Source: Guillardia theta CCMP2712 (taxonomy: Eukaryota; Cryptophyceae; Pyrenomonadales; Geminigeraceae). From it: DNA of 56,766 nt. The stretch is from contig NW_005434665.1 of the NCBI RefSeq assembly GCF_000315625.1, forward strand, positions 1 through 56,766. The letters are read 5' to 3'. A model generated the notes under the pieces. It ran no database searches, was not told where the DNA came from, and saw only the letters and a list, made by a program, of their open reading frames with translations. Below, piece after piece: positions 10,706-21,495 of the stretch (positions are counted from its first letter, which is position 1; every line of letters starts with the position of its first letter). The translations under genes were made by a program, and so were the position numbers.

Positions 10706-11089
10706 GGGGCTGAAAAATTTCGTCGAGAAAACAAACATCGAAGCCCCAAATAATCATTTCTGTTTGCGACGGGCATGTGACCCTACCTAGACTCGGCTAG
10801 CGTTCTTAGAGCACGTAGATGCAATGTTGATTTCATCTACTGCATCCTACTGCATCCTACTGCATCCTACTGCTATTATGACTATAACTGTTACTATTAC
10901 TGCATAAAAGGTTTCGTGTTGCATGAATAATTCAAATAAAAGCTCACAACTCATACTTTCTTCTAAGCATGTGATTCACATGGACGAATGCACATAACAC
11001 CGATTCCTGTTCATTGTGAGGTTCCACAGACAAAAATCAAGATTAAAATTCACCTCTTCGAAAAGGTTGTTGATGTCTGACATTCTGTT
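10706..11089. other. Intergenic spacer between convergent genes
   Basis: No gene seen. It holds three direct repeats of ctgcatccta at 10839-10870 and AT-rich sequence with an aataaa-like signal (aataattcaaataaaag, about 10926) consistent with a 3' UTR. Confidence 0.45.
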
Positions 11090-12147
11090 CTAGGTGAAGG
11101 TGTTTGCGATGGTGATTCCCTCCATCACCTCCAAGAATTTCCTGCAACAATTTAATCATCGAAAAACTGGATTAAACAAAATTTTGATCACCTGTGCTCG
11201 TTGTCGTATGCATGCCATATCCATGTAATGTAGAGGTTGCGTCGCTTTACAACGAGCTGTGGAAATACATGCTCTGTGGCAAAAGTGCACAGTCAGCGCA
11301 TTGTAACCGCCTAACTTAGACAACGTAGACTGTGAAAGTAAAAATGATTGATATGCTGGTGGTTCGAATACTGTCGCCTGTATGCGAGCCTGCAAAAATG
11401 TTTGAGACAAGGGCGGACAAAAAAATGCTGATTAAAAGCCTACCACTGGAGCAACACGGTTTGCTCTATCTACAGATCTCATATTTTTATGAAAATACAA
11501 GACTTTGGCAGGCCTGCGCATGTGATTCGTTAGAACATTTGGAATAACACAAAGCTCTAACCGTTTGGGATGGTATAAATGTGATGGCATAGTCTCCATT
11601 GTCTGTTGGATACTCATGAGAATACTGAAACTTATTCACAAGCTAACCGATCGGTGTGTATTCGCTCTCAACGCACTGAGTTGGGTGCAAATCACATATA
11701 CACAGGAACTATAGAACAAAGATAAAAAAGGCATTACCTTTGTGTCCCCATGTTTGATGCATGCTCCTTGTATCGTCTTTCCTGCCACTCAAGCTTTACA
11801 ACCTCGACTTGTTGGAGAAGGCAGGAAATTTTCACAAACCGTCTGGATGGTTTTAGGTTCAAAAGGAGATTTTAGATTGAGATTTAGCTTTGATATCAGA
11901 GGTAAAATCGTATGAAGCGCTGAAGACGAGTCTTGGCCGATATTTTGCACATTGCTTGGAGTGAAATTAGGAAATGAATTTCTAGAAAAACGCTGAACCT
12001 TTCGTCCACTGAGTCATCGGTGGTGGAAGGAGAGGAGAGCTCGTCATCAAACCTATCATATCTGCTCATTCTCTCTTCCGCCAGTCCGCTCTGACAAGGT
12101 CGGTGAACTTCATCCATTTCCAGCCCTCCTACAAACAGACGCGGCAT
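11090..12147 (-). CDS. Hypothetical multi-exon protein
   Basis: The ATG at 12147 (MPRLFVGGLEMDEVHRP) opens exon 1 (11999-12147). Exons 11738-11842 (SCLLQQVEVVKLEWQERRYK), 11562-11624 (MSIQQTMETMPSHLYHPKR) and 11444-11513 (AKVLYFHKNMRSVDRAN) join in phase. Two smaller exons, starting at 11389 and at about 11240, seem to follow, and the last ends at TAG 11090-11092 (KFLEVMEGITIANTFT). Two of the introns would be 113-156 bp, longer than the local norm, and other splice choices exist near 11325. The middle looks helical; no family was recognised. The start is divergent from the bS18m gene, 143 bp away. Confidence 0.45.
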
Positions 12148-12290
12148 TCTGCTCCTTGCTAACGCATTACGCTGTTGGGGGGTGGGGTGGGAATAAGGTA
12201 AAAATGGGGTGGTTTCATCAGAGGTGCGCACTGGGAAAAGCGGGGTAGGAAAAAGGGTGAGGGGTGGGTGGGTCATCACGGTGCGAGGAC
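12148..12290. promoter_or_regulatory. Bidirectional promoter region with G-run tract
   Basis: The 143 bp separate the divergent ATGs at 12147 (minus) and 12291 (plus). The segment 12177-12274 is dense in G runs on the plus strand (ggggggtggggtggg; gaggggtgggtgggtcatc). Position implies it drives both genes; the G-runs could form quadruplexes. No TATA box is evident. Confidence 0.45.
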
Positions 12291-13256
12291 ATGCTGCGAT
12301 CAGCCGTGGCCGCCATGTCGCGCGTCTGCGCTCGCCGTGGGGGATCCTATCCCTCGCTCTCGCGTGCTCAATATCTTACCCATGCTATCTCCTCCAAAAG
12401 CTATGCTGCTCTTCTGCTCCCCCTGCCGGGCTGCAGAACATTGTCTCGAGGACTCGCCACAGGTCCTGGTAACGACAAGCCGACGAGTGATGAGAGGAAG
12501 TCTGCGTCTCAGAATGAACCTCTGCCGAAGATGTCACAGATGAGGAAGACAGTCGTTGCGAAGGGTTCCGACAGATTGTCCAAAAAAAGACCGCAATATG
12601 ATCCGGTAAGACTTGATGCGCATATAGTTTTGTGGCTTACACCAGGGTGGTGCAGGAAATCCTCAAAGCCCTGGAAATAGATCACATTCCTGCCCACATG
12701 ATAGAAGAAACTCTACAAGGAGAATGCATGTCGCTAGAGGATCTCAAGTCTCTTGTTGATGCCGGCTTTCATCAAGGTCTTAGTGATCCGCAGCCTGATC
12801 CACAGCCAACATCGCAGTCAACCGAAGAATGGAGTGAAGATCTTGTTCAACAGCTGAATCCAAAGCGCATGTTCTATCCAGGACAGAGATACAGCCCAGA
12901 GGATCTCTCTCCTCACACTCGCGTCGACTACAGCAAGATTCGAGAGGAAAAGAAGCAAAAAGGTTGTCCTCTTGGAGGAAAAAAAGGACCAAAGATTGAT
13001 TTCACCAACGTCGCCCTGCTCTCAAGGTTTGTCCATATTCTTTGCATTCTTTTTGGTTTTGATAGAGTTTACTCTTCTATACAGATTCCTCACTGATGGT
13101 GGCAAGATCATGCCGCGCAGGAAGACGTTCGTATGCGCAAAGAAGCAGCGAGAACTAGCTCGTTGCGTGAAGCGCGCTCGACAGATGAATCTTATCCCAT
13201 ACATGGGTAAGCTACCTCAGTTTAGGAGACCTGATTTTTTTGCGGAAAATGCTTGA
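12291..13256 (+). CDS. Mitochondrial ribosomal protein bS18m
   Basis: Exons 12291-12605, 12656-13026 and 13085-13256 (introns 50 and 58 bp) join exactly to 285 residues. The C-terminal domain is classical bS18: [38 protein letters not shown] and [11 protein letters not shown]. bS18 sits on the platform of the small ribosomal subunit beside bS6. The N-terminus ([18 protein letters not shown]) is arginine/alanine-rich without acids, as expected of a mitochondrial targeting peptide; a plastid destination is less likely but not excluded. The long middle (acidic, [11 protein letters not shown]) is an extension absent from bacterial bS18. Confidence 0.9.
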
Positions 13257-13512
13257 ATGAGGAACCCGGAATCAAATCTTGGTACATTTCTCTCAAGGAA
13301 ATGATAACCAAGGTCAAATAGCTTCTTTGCAGAATAAATATGCATGACCTCTCTACTGTTGTTAAGCACCAGGGGAAAACCAGCAAGCTCGGATACAAAA
13401 TGGGAGGAAAGCTCTCTGAAAGATTATCCCGAAAGTATCATTATCATCAAAAATTGAACATTTCTACTCTACGACATTTTCCCTGATGTGTACAATCCTT
13501 TTTCGAAAATGC
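13257..13512. other. Convergent intergenic spacer
   Basis: AT-richer sequence between the bS18m stop and the carrier stop, including an agaataaatatgc polyadenylation-like string near 13332. No gene seen. Confidence 0.4.
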
Positions 13513-14569
13513 TCATCTGCTATCAACCATTATGCGCCAAAACAGATTCATGGTATGTGACTCACATGACAGAAAAAAACTTGAGCACCAAACTATCTTT
13601 CTCCAGAAAACTGGAACAAACCCTTTGTACAAGGCACCGACCCCTTCGTTCTTGAATATGGAAGTGAAAGCATGGAACATCCCGCGATACTGAGATATTC
13701 AAGTGAGAAGGGTAAGATGAAGAATAGGAATGAGATGCCAAGAATGATGGAAAGAGACGAGAAGAAGTTGGATAAGGCAAGGGGAGGGGATAGGAATGGG
13801 ATAGAACATAGAGGCTGTGTTGACTGACCTCATGTTGTTGTCCCGCTTGATTCATCAGCCTCGTTTTGACGACATCTGCAGGTGTAGATGTGCTTGCCGA
13901 TGCCAGTCCAGCAATCGCACTGGCCGACAAATGAGCTAGAGGGCCGTCTGTAAACACTCCCTGCGATATTAGCATGTGCTTCGCTTGATCGTATGTTCCC
14001 AACTCAGCTGCACACACCAGGAAGGTCCGTGTAACGTTGGGTCGAATGCCCGCCCAGAACCCAACTATTCCCTCCTGCGACCAAACATCCACCACAAGTT
14101 TCCTCACGCTCGTTGATGACGTATTCCCTTGCATCTTTGTTTTGATCACCTCAGCAGGATTCATCACGGTGATTCCTATCGCTCCTGCCGTCCCTCCAGC
14201 AATAAGTCGATTCATGAACCCAGCGTCGGGCCCTTTTCCACTCATGGCGTCGCGTATTGGCTCGTAGAGGACGAAGCTAAGTCCCGTGTAGCATATCTGC
14301 CGGACCAATGCAGGACCCAACCCCTTGAAGAGAGCTGTCGCTCCTTCCTCCTTGTAGATCAAAATCATGCAGTCCATCATGCCTTTGTACTGGCGAATAT
14401 TTCTTGCTCCGGATTTCTGTAGCTGAAGACGAACTTTGGCGGTATCAATGGGAAGGGTGACGGTTTCAGCTATAGTAGCTCCACCCGTGCTTGCTATCAG
14501 CCTTTCACCCGATGGGCTTAGAAGCGACGCCTGCCATGATCGCCGCCGCCGGTCCTCACCTAACACCAT
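13513..14569 (-). CDS. Mitochondrial carrier protein (uncoupling/dicarboxylate-type)
   Basis: Exons 13829-14569 and 13513-13689 (intron 13690-13828, GTCAGTC..ATCTCAG) give 305 residues. Three carrier repeats are visible: LPIDTAKVRLQLQ, NPAEVIKTKMQ and TPADVVKTRLMNQ match the PxD/ExxK/R signature of the family, each followed by the second-helix pattern (KEEGATALFKGLGPALVRQ; SQEGIVGFWAGIRPNVTR; KNEGVGALYKGFVPVFWRK). The first repeat resembles uncoupling proteins and the dicarboxylate/oxoglutarate branch. It acts in the inner membrane exchanging small metabolites; the substrate is not deducible. The start is divergent from the SPE-39 gene 111 bp away. Confidence 0.9.
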
Positions 14570-14680
14570 GCCGTCAAATCGATTCCTCAGGTTCGAGCCG
14601 GTTCCTTATATATTCTCTCCGGTTCCTTGGATTGGTTCCTTATATTGAGGAAAAGTTCCTTAGCTGCCTACGCCTGCGCA
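14570..14680. promoter_or_regulatory. Compact bidirectional promoter with four GTTCCTT repeats
   Basis: The spacer between divergent ATGs at 14569 and 14681 contains gttcctt at 14601, 14622, 14635 and 14655; two of these continue as gttccttatat. The regular spacing within about 60 bp suggests binding sites or initiator elements; function is inferred from position only. Confidence 0.45.
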
Positions 14681-17600
14681 ATGGCGGATCCCTTCGACCC
14701 TTTTGGACCGACGGCGACGAGCGGAAGCTCCTCGTCGGCGCTTCCGCCTGCAGATCCCTTCTCGAGCTCCTCGTTTTCGCAGCCGACGGTAAGTTTGAGC
14801 ATGATGGTGATAATGAGTGCGAGAGCATGGTGGTGACACGTAGACCCAACTGTTTGTATGCGGAGGAGAGGTTTTCTACTTGCTTATGCCTGACTCGTCC
14901 ATTCTAGAGCGACCCTTTCGGTGGAGGGTTTGACATGAAAGCTTCTGCTTCTTTCTCCAGCGATCCCTTTGGTTTCGGCAGTGCAGCACCAGCAGGCATG
15001 GATCCTTTCGCATCTGCCCCCATGGCAGGAGGAGGGGGTGGTGGCGGTGGCAGCGGCGGCTTTGACCCTTTTGCCGGACAAGCATCTTCATCATCTGATC
15101 CATTTGGCATGGAATTTGGTGGAAGTACACTCACCTCTGCAACACCCGCTCTGGCATCACAAAGTCTACAAGGCCTGGACGCCTTTGGCGCTGTGCCTGC
15201 CCTCTCGAATACGCAGGTGAGGACCTTTTCATTCGCTTGCACCCTCCTAAACCCTAAACCCTCCGTCTTTGCTCGGTTGACTTACATTGTCTCCCATCAG
15301 AATGTTGCGATGGATTTTGGCGGCAACAGCAGCGATCCATTCATGTCGATCTCAAGTAGCTCTTCAAACCAGGTTGCAGCCCCCACCACTGCGTTTTCAG
15401 ATCCTTTCCTTGAGGCATTTGGTGATGCTCCAGCTACTCAAACGACCGCGTCTGCCGCTCCCACCTTGTCCAGCATTGCTTCTTCCTCCTTCGATCCCAA
15501 TCCTGCTCCTGCTGTTACAGCTCAGTCTTCGAGACCGCCAGCCAAGTCTCTTCCTGTGGCTCCAGCTCAAGTTGGCGACCATATCAACGCTGCTTCTGAT
15601 CCTTTTGCTCCTCAACCACTGAAGCAAAATAAGGCTGCTGCTTTTGCTGTCCAAGATTTGTTTGCAGATCCAGCTCCTGCAGCAGCAGCACCCACGTCTA
15701 CAGCTCCTGCTGCAGCGATTCCGAATGTGTCTATGGACGCAAAGACTGCAACGGAATCATCAGTACCAAAGCAACGCGCTCCTGTTCCTCCTGCACAGAA
15801 ACCTGTACAGATCGATTTGTTCTCTGCTCTCGAATCGGAAACAACACCCAAGAAGCCGGTCTCTACTCAGCGAGCTCAAGGGCATGGAAAGACAACGCAG
15901 AGCAAGCCTATGTCTTCTGACATGCTTCTGTCGGGTGGAGGAGGGCCTCTTGCGGGGCAGGGCGGTGTTGTCCTTGAGGTCGTGAAGGGGAATATGCGCG
16001 GAAGCGCAATGTGGAGGAGGTGAGAAACAACCCGGCGGGGAATCCGACCTCTGCTGTCTGACTTCTTCGTGCTGGCAGATTGGAGAAGTTGAAGAGCATT
16101 CCTCCCTCTGCAGGATTGAACATTCTCAAGCACGGAAACGATGCACCCGGTGTCCTCCGTCAGTTTTGTGGAAACAATCTCACATGAACCGCAGGTCTGG
16201 AAGCACAAGCACGTGAAAATCCGACACAAAATATCAAGACAGGGTGAGAAATCTGTTTTGCAAGCGTACCAGCTGCTCTCTGCAGCTTCTCTTACCAACT
16301 TTGCTATCTCTTCAGGTCCGGGAAGGAACCAGATGCAGGTGCGGAGCGGGTGACGAAGGCAATCCGAGCAGCCGACGAAAGGATCTTCGAGCCCTTATTT
16401 GCTTGCCGATCGCTCCAAGACAAGCGAGTGGCTCTTGACGCTGCGATTCGTCTGACCAACAGGTTGACATCGGATCCTGTCATTGGGACGCATAGTGACG
16501 TTTGCTGCTCTAGGGAGATCATTTTGCACATCGTTCTTTGGGTGAGAGAAACATTGAAGCACGATCTTTTCATGGAAGAACTTTCTCTCCGACCTAAGGT
16601 GAAATTCATTCCTGTCTTTCCCTTGTCTGATTTCTACCAGGCCGTGCTTGTATACGCCAATTATTTGCGTGACGCCAAGAGGTGACAAGCAGGATGACGT
16701 GTGGTCCCTGACGATAAGCAGGTGGGAGCAGCTGGAGACCTTTTGGCTCGCTATCAGGAACATCGAGGTTACGCGCTACCGTGATCGCCCGCAGCTTCAC
16801 AGGAACGAGGCTTCGACGGAGCTTGCGCTATGCATGGTTCGACGAGCCTTGTGGGCCTCCACTCCCGACAGTCAAATAGCGGCTCTGAAAGAGGCACGTT
16901 GCTGTCTCGCCTTCAATGCTATCGCATAGTCCTCTCCCTCTGCCCCCCCCTCTCGGCAGCATTGGCTTCTCCCGTCGCTGTTATTTCTCCCGCAAGTCAA
17001 GTGACTGGCTCTCAGGTGGTCGATTTTGCCTCCACTATCCCCAAAGGCAGCATCTTGAGCGGCGGGTCGCATGAGACGGAAGTTGAGATGATCAGTCAGT
17101 ATTGCGTTGAATGGCAAGAACTCATTCGCCGACAAGTGAGAGAAAACATTCACTCCTTCTCATTGCTTTGTACTGCTTTGCTGATAGAGTCACATATTCC
17201 TCTCATTTGCTTTCCATTCTCCGGGTCATTGTTATCTGCTTCTTGGAATATGTTTCCCCCTACAACATCACCATCTTTCTTCGCTGATACATGCACAAGG
17301 TGGAAATCGAAAAGATTGATTTACAGCTGGAAAGCAAGCAGACATCTCATGCTCAGGCTTCACTCACCCATCTAAATTTTGATTATGATAACACTTATTT
17401 CTACAGGAGACCAACCTGTCGAACCTCACGGAGGTCGTTCAGGTGAGAGTTTTGCTGATCCTTGGTGCTGTCTTCATTCTCTTTCAGATTCCTATTTGGA
17501 TCAAGTTTCCTCGCAAGCCTGTCATTGGCATTCCTGTCCTTGAGCTATTGCAGTACCTTGCACTGTATCACCCTAACGACAGGTTGACAAATTAGCTTTT

Positions 17601-18833
17601 TCTTACTTGATGTCATCTTCATCATCACCACCATCACCATCACCACCACCACCACCATCACCACCTGTCCTTTTGAACACCATGTTAGGGAAGAGAATGT
17701 TACATCACCGAAGGGACTCAAGAAGGGCATCAACGTCTCCGAGAAGATGTTTTGGTTTGCAGCCTTCACTTCGCTTGCGAGGTCAGTCCTATGCACTTGA
17801 TCTCCTTTTCGCTACCTTTCTTGTTTTCACAATCTCTGTTGGCTGCCCTTCCCGTGCTCTAAGTCTGGTGCACAGAGCCGGCATCTGGGATGTTGTTCGC
17901 AAGGCAACAGAGTCCAAGTCGATGTTTTCGGGTGCGACGAGGTTTGAACTCGCTGGTCCGCTGACTCCACCCAAGGAAAGACGTCAGAAAAGTCGCCCAT
18001 CGGGTGGAGGCCTCTCTTCAACCTCGTGAGCTCCTCATGCTTCTGCGCTGCTGGGACGTCCTCTGACCTGTCGCTCTAGGCCTACGAGTATGGAGATCCC
18101 TCGAAGGATGCTGACATAAGAAAGCTTGCAATCTACTTCGCTGCACACATGGAGGATAGAGATGAAGCGTAAGAAGAAACCGTGTTCTCTTCCTTTTGGC
18201 TTCCTCCTCACTTCCTTTCAGATACACTTTATGCGTCCAGAAAGGATTGTGGGAGGGCGCCATCCAGGTTCAATCAGCATTGTTCCTTGCTTGCTGTGCT
18301 TACCCTGTCGTCTGCTGCATTCCTTCGCGTCCTCCGTCGGCTCGTCTGACCACGTGACAGGCATGTGTGGACATGAGGGACGAGGACAAGTTGATTGAGC
18401 TCCGCGTTGCCATCACAGAGAGCGGTGAGATCGATACTGCAGCAGTAGAGACGCGGGAGTGAGAGAGGAGCAGGTGGCGAGGTCAGGAGCTTCATTCAGA
18501 TGATCGATGAAGTCTATGCCGACAAGAGGATCAAGTGGAAGACTGACCTCACGGGGGTCACGGTTCTCCTGCTGTCACGGTCCCTGACGTGTCGCTGACG
18601 TGCTACTCCTCTTTCAGCCGACGCTCATGGGATCAAAACGCCTCGCGTCAGTTGGAGGCATCTTCAAGTCTGCCTTCTCCAAGGCTCCCCATCACCCTCC
18701 TGGTGCTCTACTGACTTGAAAGCAGGTCACCAGCAGTGTTACCGAAGTCCATTCCAAGACCAAGGAGGCGTCGGCTCCATCTACTCCCGTGATTGCAGGC
18801 GGTATGTTCGATGGCACACTCAAGCATGTGTAG
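14681..18833 (+). CDS. SPE-39/VIPAS39 (VIPAR) homologue with DPF-rich N-terminal extension
   Basis: Twenty-two exons were joined in phase (first 14681-14788, 14908-15216, 15301-16019; last 18618-18683, 18726-18833), total 2712 nt, 903 residues. The C-terminal half follows human VIPAS39: CRSLQDKRVALDAAIRL, LWVRETLKHDLFMEELSLRP, IPIWIKFPRKP, VSEKMFWFAAFTSLARAGIWD, SEKSPIGW and DEVYADKRIKWK all have counterparts in order. VIPAS39 partners with VPS33B in endosomal/lysosomal trafficking. The first 360 residues are low-complexity with eleven DPF motifs, which in other proteins bind clathrin-adaptor appendage domains; human VIPAS39 lacks them. Two introns (17357-17406 and 18684-18725) need GC donors. 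If the last is not spliced, the protein ends at a TGA after HHPPGALLT. The intron at 15217-15300 contains a telomere-like CCTAAACCCTAAACCC string. Confidence 0.85.
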
Positions 18834-19053
18834 GTTGTGCAGGAGCAGCCGAAACGGAACATGGTGTTTGGAGGAGGTCATGCGCGTCTGTGAATGCGGG
18901 ATGGAAATGACAGTCATGCAGGAGCTGGAGGCCTGGTGGAGGATGACTGAATAAAGGCTGGAGGAGCACAACAATGCTGTAGCTGCTTGATGAACAATCC
19001 AATCCGTCTCTTGCCTAAATATAACCCTCCTGCTCTACCGCTCTGCGTCTCCT
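18834..19053. other. Short spacer
   Basis: Between convergent genes; no feature seen. Confidence 0.3.
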
Positions 19054-19506
19054 TTACTCAACTCCGCTGATACATCCGAAGGGCTTGCAACCTCCGAGCG
19101 TCTTGTCCACCGCGTGATCCACAACCTTCTTGGCCAGCTGGGGATGGTCGTCCCAGGTAAGGTAACCGGCGTAGGTGCCTGACCCCTGCCACCATCCTTC
19201 AGCCACATACTCCTCATAACTCCTCATACAGCAGTCCACCCCAAACCACAAAGTGCACAGAACAAAAAGCTCAGAAACAAAGCAAAGGCCACTTCCAACG
19301 ACAGGAGTGCACAGAACAAAAAGCTCGCTGGAAATTGCAACTTACACTCTTTCCATTGGTTACTAGGTATCCCGAATCAGAATGCATCTTGACCTTTCGT
19401 CAGTTCGAGTCGGAAACAAGTTTCTTGTGATACCTGGGTAGCATAAATGCTTGCAAAGTGATCGTTGCCGTAGTAACCCTTGGTAGAGTTCAAAAGCTCG
19501 AACATC
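19054..19506 (-). CDS. 3' exons of an unidentified gene
   Basis: Exon 19434-19506 (MFELLNSTKGYYGNDHFASI) has a GTCTTCAG acceptor and a GTATCA donor. The final exon, starting near 19205 and ending at 19054, reads EYVAEGWWQGSGTYAGYL, TWDDHPQLAKKVVDHAVDKT and ends CKPFGCISGVE. Both look coding and join in phase 0. The 5' part must lie between 19507 and 19985 but I could not define it; a first exon around 19790 is possible. No family recognised. Confidence 0.4.
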
Positions 19507-19985
19507 CTGAAGACAGAAGCCATGAGCAAACAATGTGACAACAAACGTTGAGACCGAGTATCATTATCCAAACCTATACTATCTCAAAGAGCAACAAGAT
19601 ACGACCCGACCGCCTCAATATCCTCCTCACATATGATTTTCTATAACAATTCCAATCTCCCATGTCTTCGAATGCTCAAACATACTTCTCTTCCATCCAC
19701 TGCCCCTCCTATCTCTCTCCATTTCTTGGCGTTGACGTTGTTTGTTCCCCTAGATACTCATTTCTTTCTTGGCTGCTCTTGCATGAATATTCATCGACTG
19801 CCTCCACTTCTTCTTCTCACTCTTTCATCGCACTTGCTCGGTCTTCTCTTCTGATCTCCTGTCCTCTGCCATTCAATCATCATCTGTTGCCATGAGGTTT
19901 TTCTGCTCTATTTTGGGTGTCATGGCGAGTGGGCCTGAGCGGGGATGAGTCACGAGAGGTTGGTGAGGCGGGTGGACGGCAAGCA
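19507..19985. other. Spacer, probably with undefined 5' exons
   Basis: About 480 bp, CT-rich on the plus strand. It should contain the 5' end of the minus-strand gene at 19054 and the promoter of the plus-strand gene at 19986. Nothing more could be resolved. Confidence 0.3.
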
Positions 19986-20901
19986 ATGCTTCCGGTCGGG
20001 GCAGTCGTTGCCTTCTCGGCCATGGTCCTCAAGGCGAAGAGCGCGTGGGTAGTGGGAGCAAGTGACATGAGCAAGAAGAAAGTCAGAGTGAGTGTACTCC
20101 CTCTCCTCCTTCCTCCGCTTCTCGCTCCCTCTCTTTTTATCCCTCTCCCTCCCTCCTTCCGTGTTTCTTCTACACACCTCTCATTCTTCCCTATCCTATC
20201 AGAAGGACCCTTGGGCCTTGCCCGTGGATCTGACGACTGAAGAAGAGAAGCGAAAGGCTGCACAGCGAGTGCTTGAGGCTGCGGAGTCATCATCACATGA
20301 TCAGCAACTTCATGCTCGCAAGGATCAGCAACTTCATGCTCGCAAGGTTGTCGTGAAATCGAAGCTCCCTCATCGGTCGTTGGCCAATGATCAAGTCAAC
20401 GCGCCACATGTCAGCTTGCATCAGACTCGATCGCCCTTTGTTTTTCCTATTGACACCTCCAACATCGCCAAATTCATGGCAGAAAGCAAAACTCCGTTCA
20501 ATGCATTCTTGATCACAGAAAACAAGGAGACGCCAGAATGGTATAAGATTTTTGCATCTGAGAATGATGGTGTTTGCACTTTTGGGGAGATACGATGTAC
20601 AGATGACCAGCTGATGAAGAGCTTTGCTATCTCCATTACAGATCCTCTTCCCGTGATCATCGTTATGACTGGATATGCTGAGGCGATCAAGGCATGGCGC
20701 TTGTACAGTTTTTCGCTTTTCATGTACAAGCCGAACGAGGGAATGGAATCATTTTTTGCCTACAAGTCTGCGGCGCTGACCCCCGAGAGCCTCATGAGCT
20801 GCCTTGACAAGGCCATTCGCGTTGACACGAAGCTGAGGGACGGGCAGTCAGCCATGCTGTCTACGCGATCTGAGCAAGACAAGGGCGGGAAATGGTATTG
20901 A
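19986..20901 (+). CDS. Hypothetical signal-anchored protein, possibly thioredoxin-like
   Basis: Exons 19986-20087 and 20203-20901 (intron 115 bp, GTGAGTG..TATCAG) give 266 residues. The N-terminus MLPVGAVVAFSAMVLKAKSA is a hydrophobic signal or anchor. A linker with a duplicated segment follows (DQQLHARKDQQLHARK). The rest (FVFPIDTSNIAKFMAESKTP, NAFLITENKETPEWYKIFAS, PLPVIIVMTGYAEAIKAW) has the alternating strand/helix look of a thioredoxin-fold domain without a CxxC; this is only a resemblance. It ends just before a 29-bp minisatellite. Confidence 0.6.
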
Positions 20902-20950
20902 ACCTCTGCAAGGAGGAATCGAGGAGCAGGCAGAGAAGCAGCAGAGACAT

Positions 20951-21302
20951 GCGGAAGTTGCAGGAGAGTTTCTTTCGCTGCGGAAGTTGCAGGAGAGTTT
21001 CTTTCGCTGCGGAAGTTGCAGGAGAGTTTCTTTCGCTGCGGAAGTTGCAGGAGAGTTTCTTTCGCGGCGGAAGTTGCAGGAGAGTTTCTTTCGCTGCGGA
21101 GGTTGCAGGAGAGTTTCTTTCGCTGCGGAAGTTGCAGGAGAGTTTCTTTCGCGGCGGAAGTTGCAGGAGAGTTTCTTTCGCTGCGGAGGTTGCAGGAGAG
21201 TTTCTTTCGCTGCGGAGGTTGCAGGAGAGTTTCTTTCGCTGCGGAGGTTGCAGGAGAGTTTCTTTCGCGGCGGAAGTTGCAGGAGAGTTTCTTTCGCGGC
21301 GA
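20951..21302. repeat. 29-bp minisatellite, about 12 units, directly 3' of a gene
   Basis: Every unit contains gttgcaggagagtttctttc followed by gctgcgga or gcggcgga. Units differ at only two or three positions (aag/agg before ttgc; gct/gcg after ttc), so the array is young. It starts about 50 bp after the stop at 20901. Because 29 is not a multiple of 3 and no stop occurs, all six frames stay open, which produces spurious long ORFs. Confidence 0.92.
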
Positions 21303-21495
21303 CAAACATCTGGAGATGCGGAACAAGACGTTTTCTCATGGGTACGGCCTCCAGTATGACTGTGACCCTCCCGTAAGTTCACAAAGACTCTCAATGTTTG
21401 TCAGTATTACCACATGAAGGATCCACCACGGTCTAGGCCCTCCACCCGTTTCCTGCTTGTTCAAGTATCAGACACGTGCAGTTATGCGTCATGTG
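21303..21495. other. Spacer
   Basis: Sequence between the minisatellite and the stop of the minus-strand gene at 21496. No gene seen. Confidence 0.3.

Noticed and set aside
20760-21417. Several 130-190-codon frames on both strands
   Set aside because: All derive from the 29-bp minisatellite, open in every frame.
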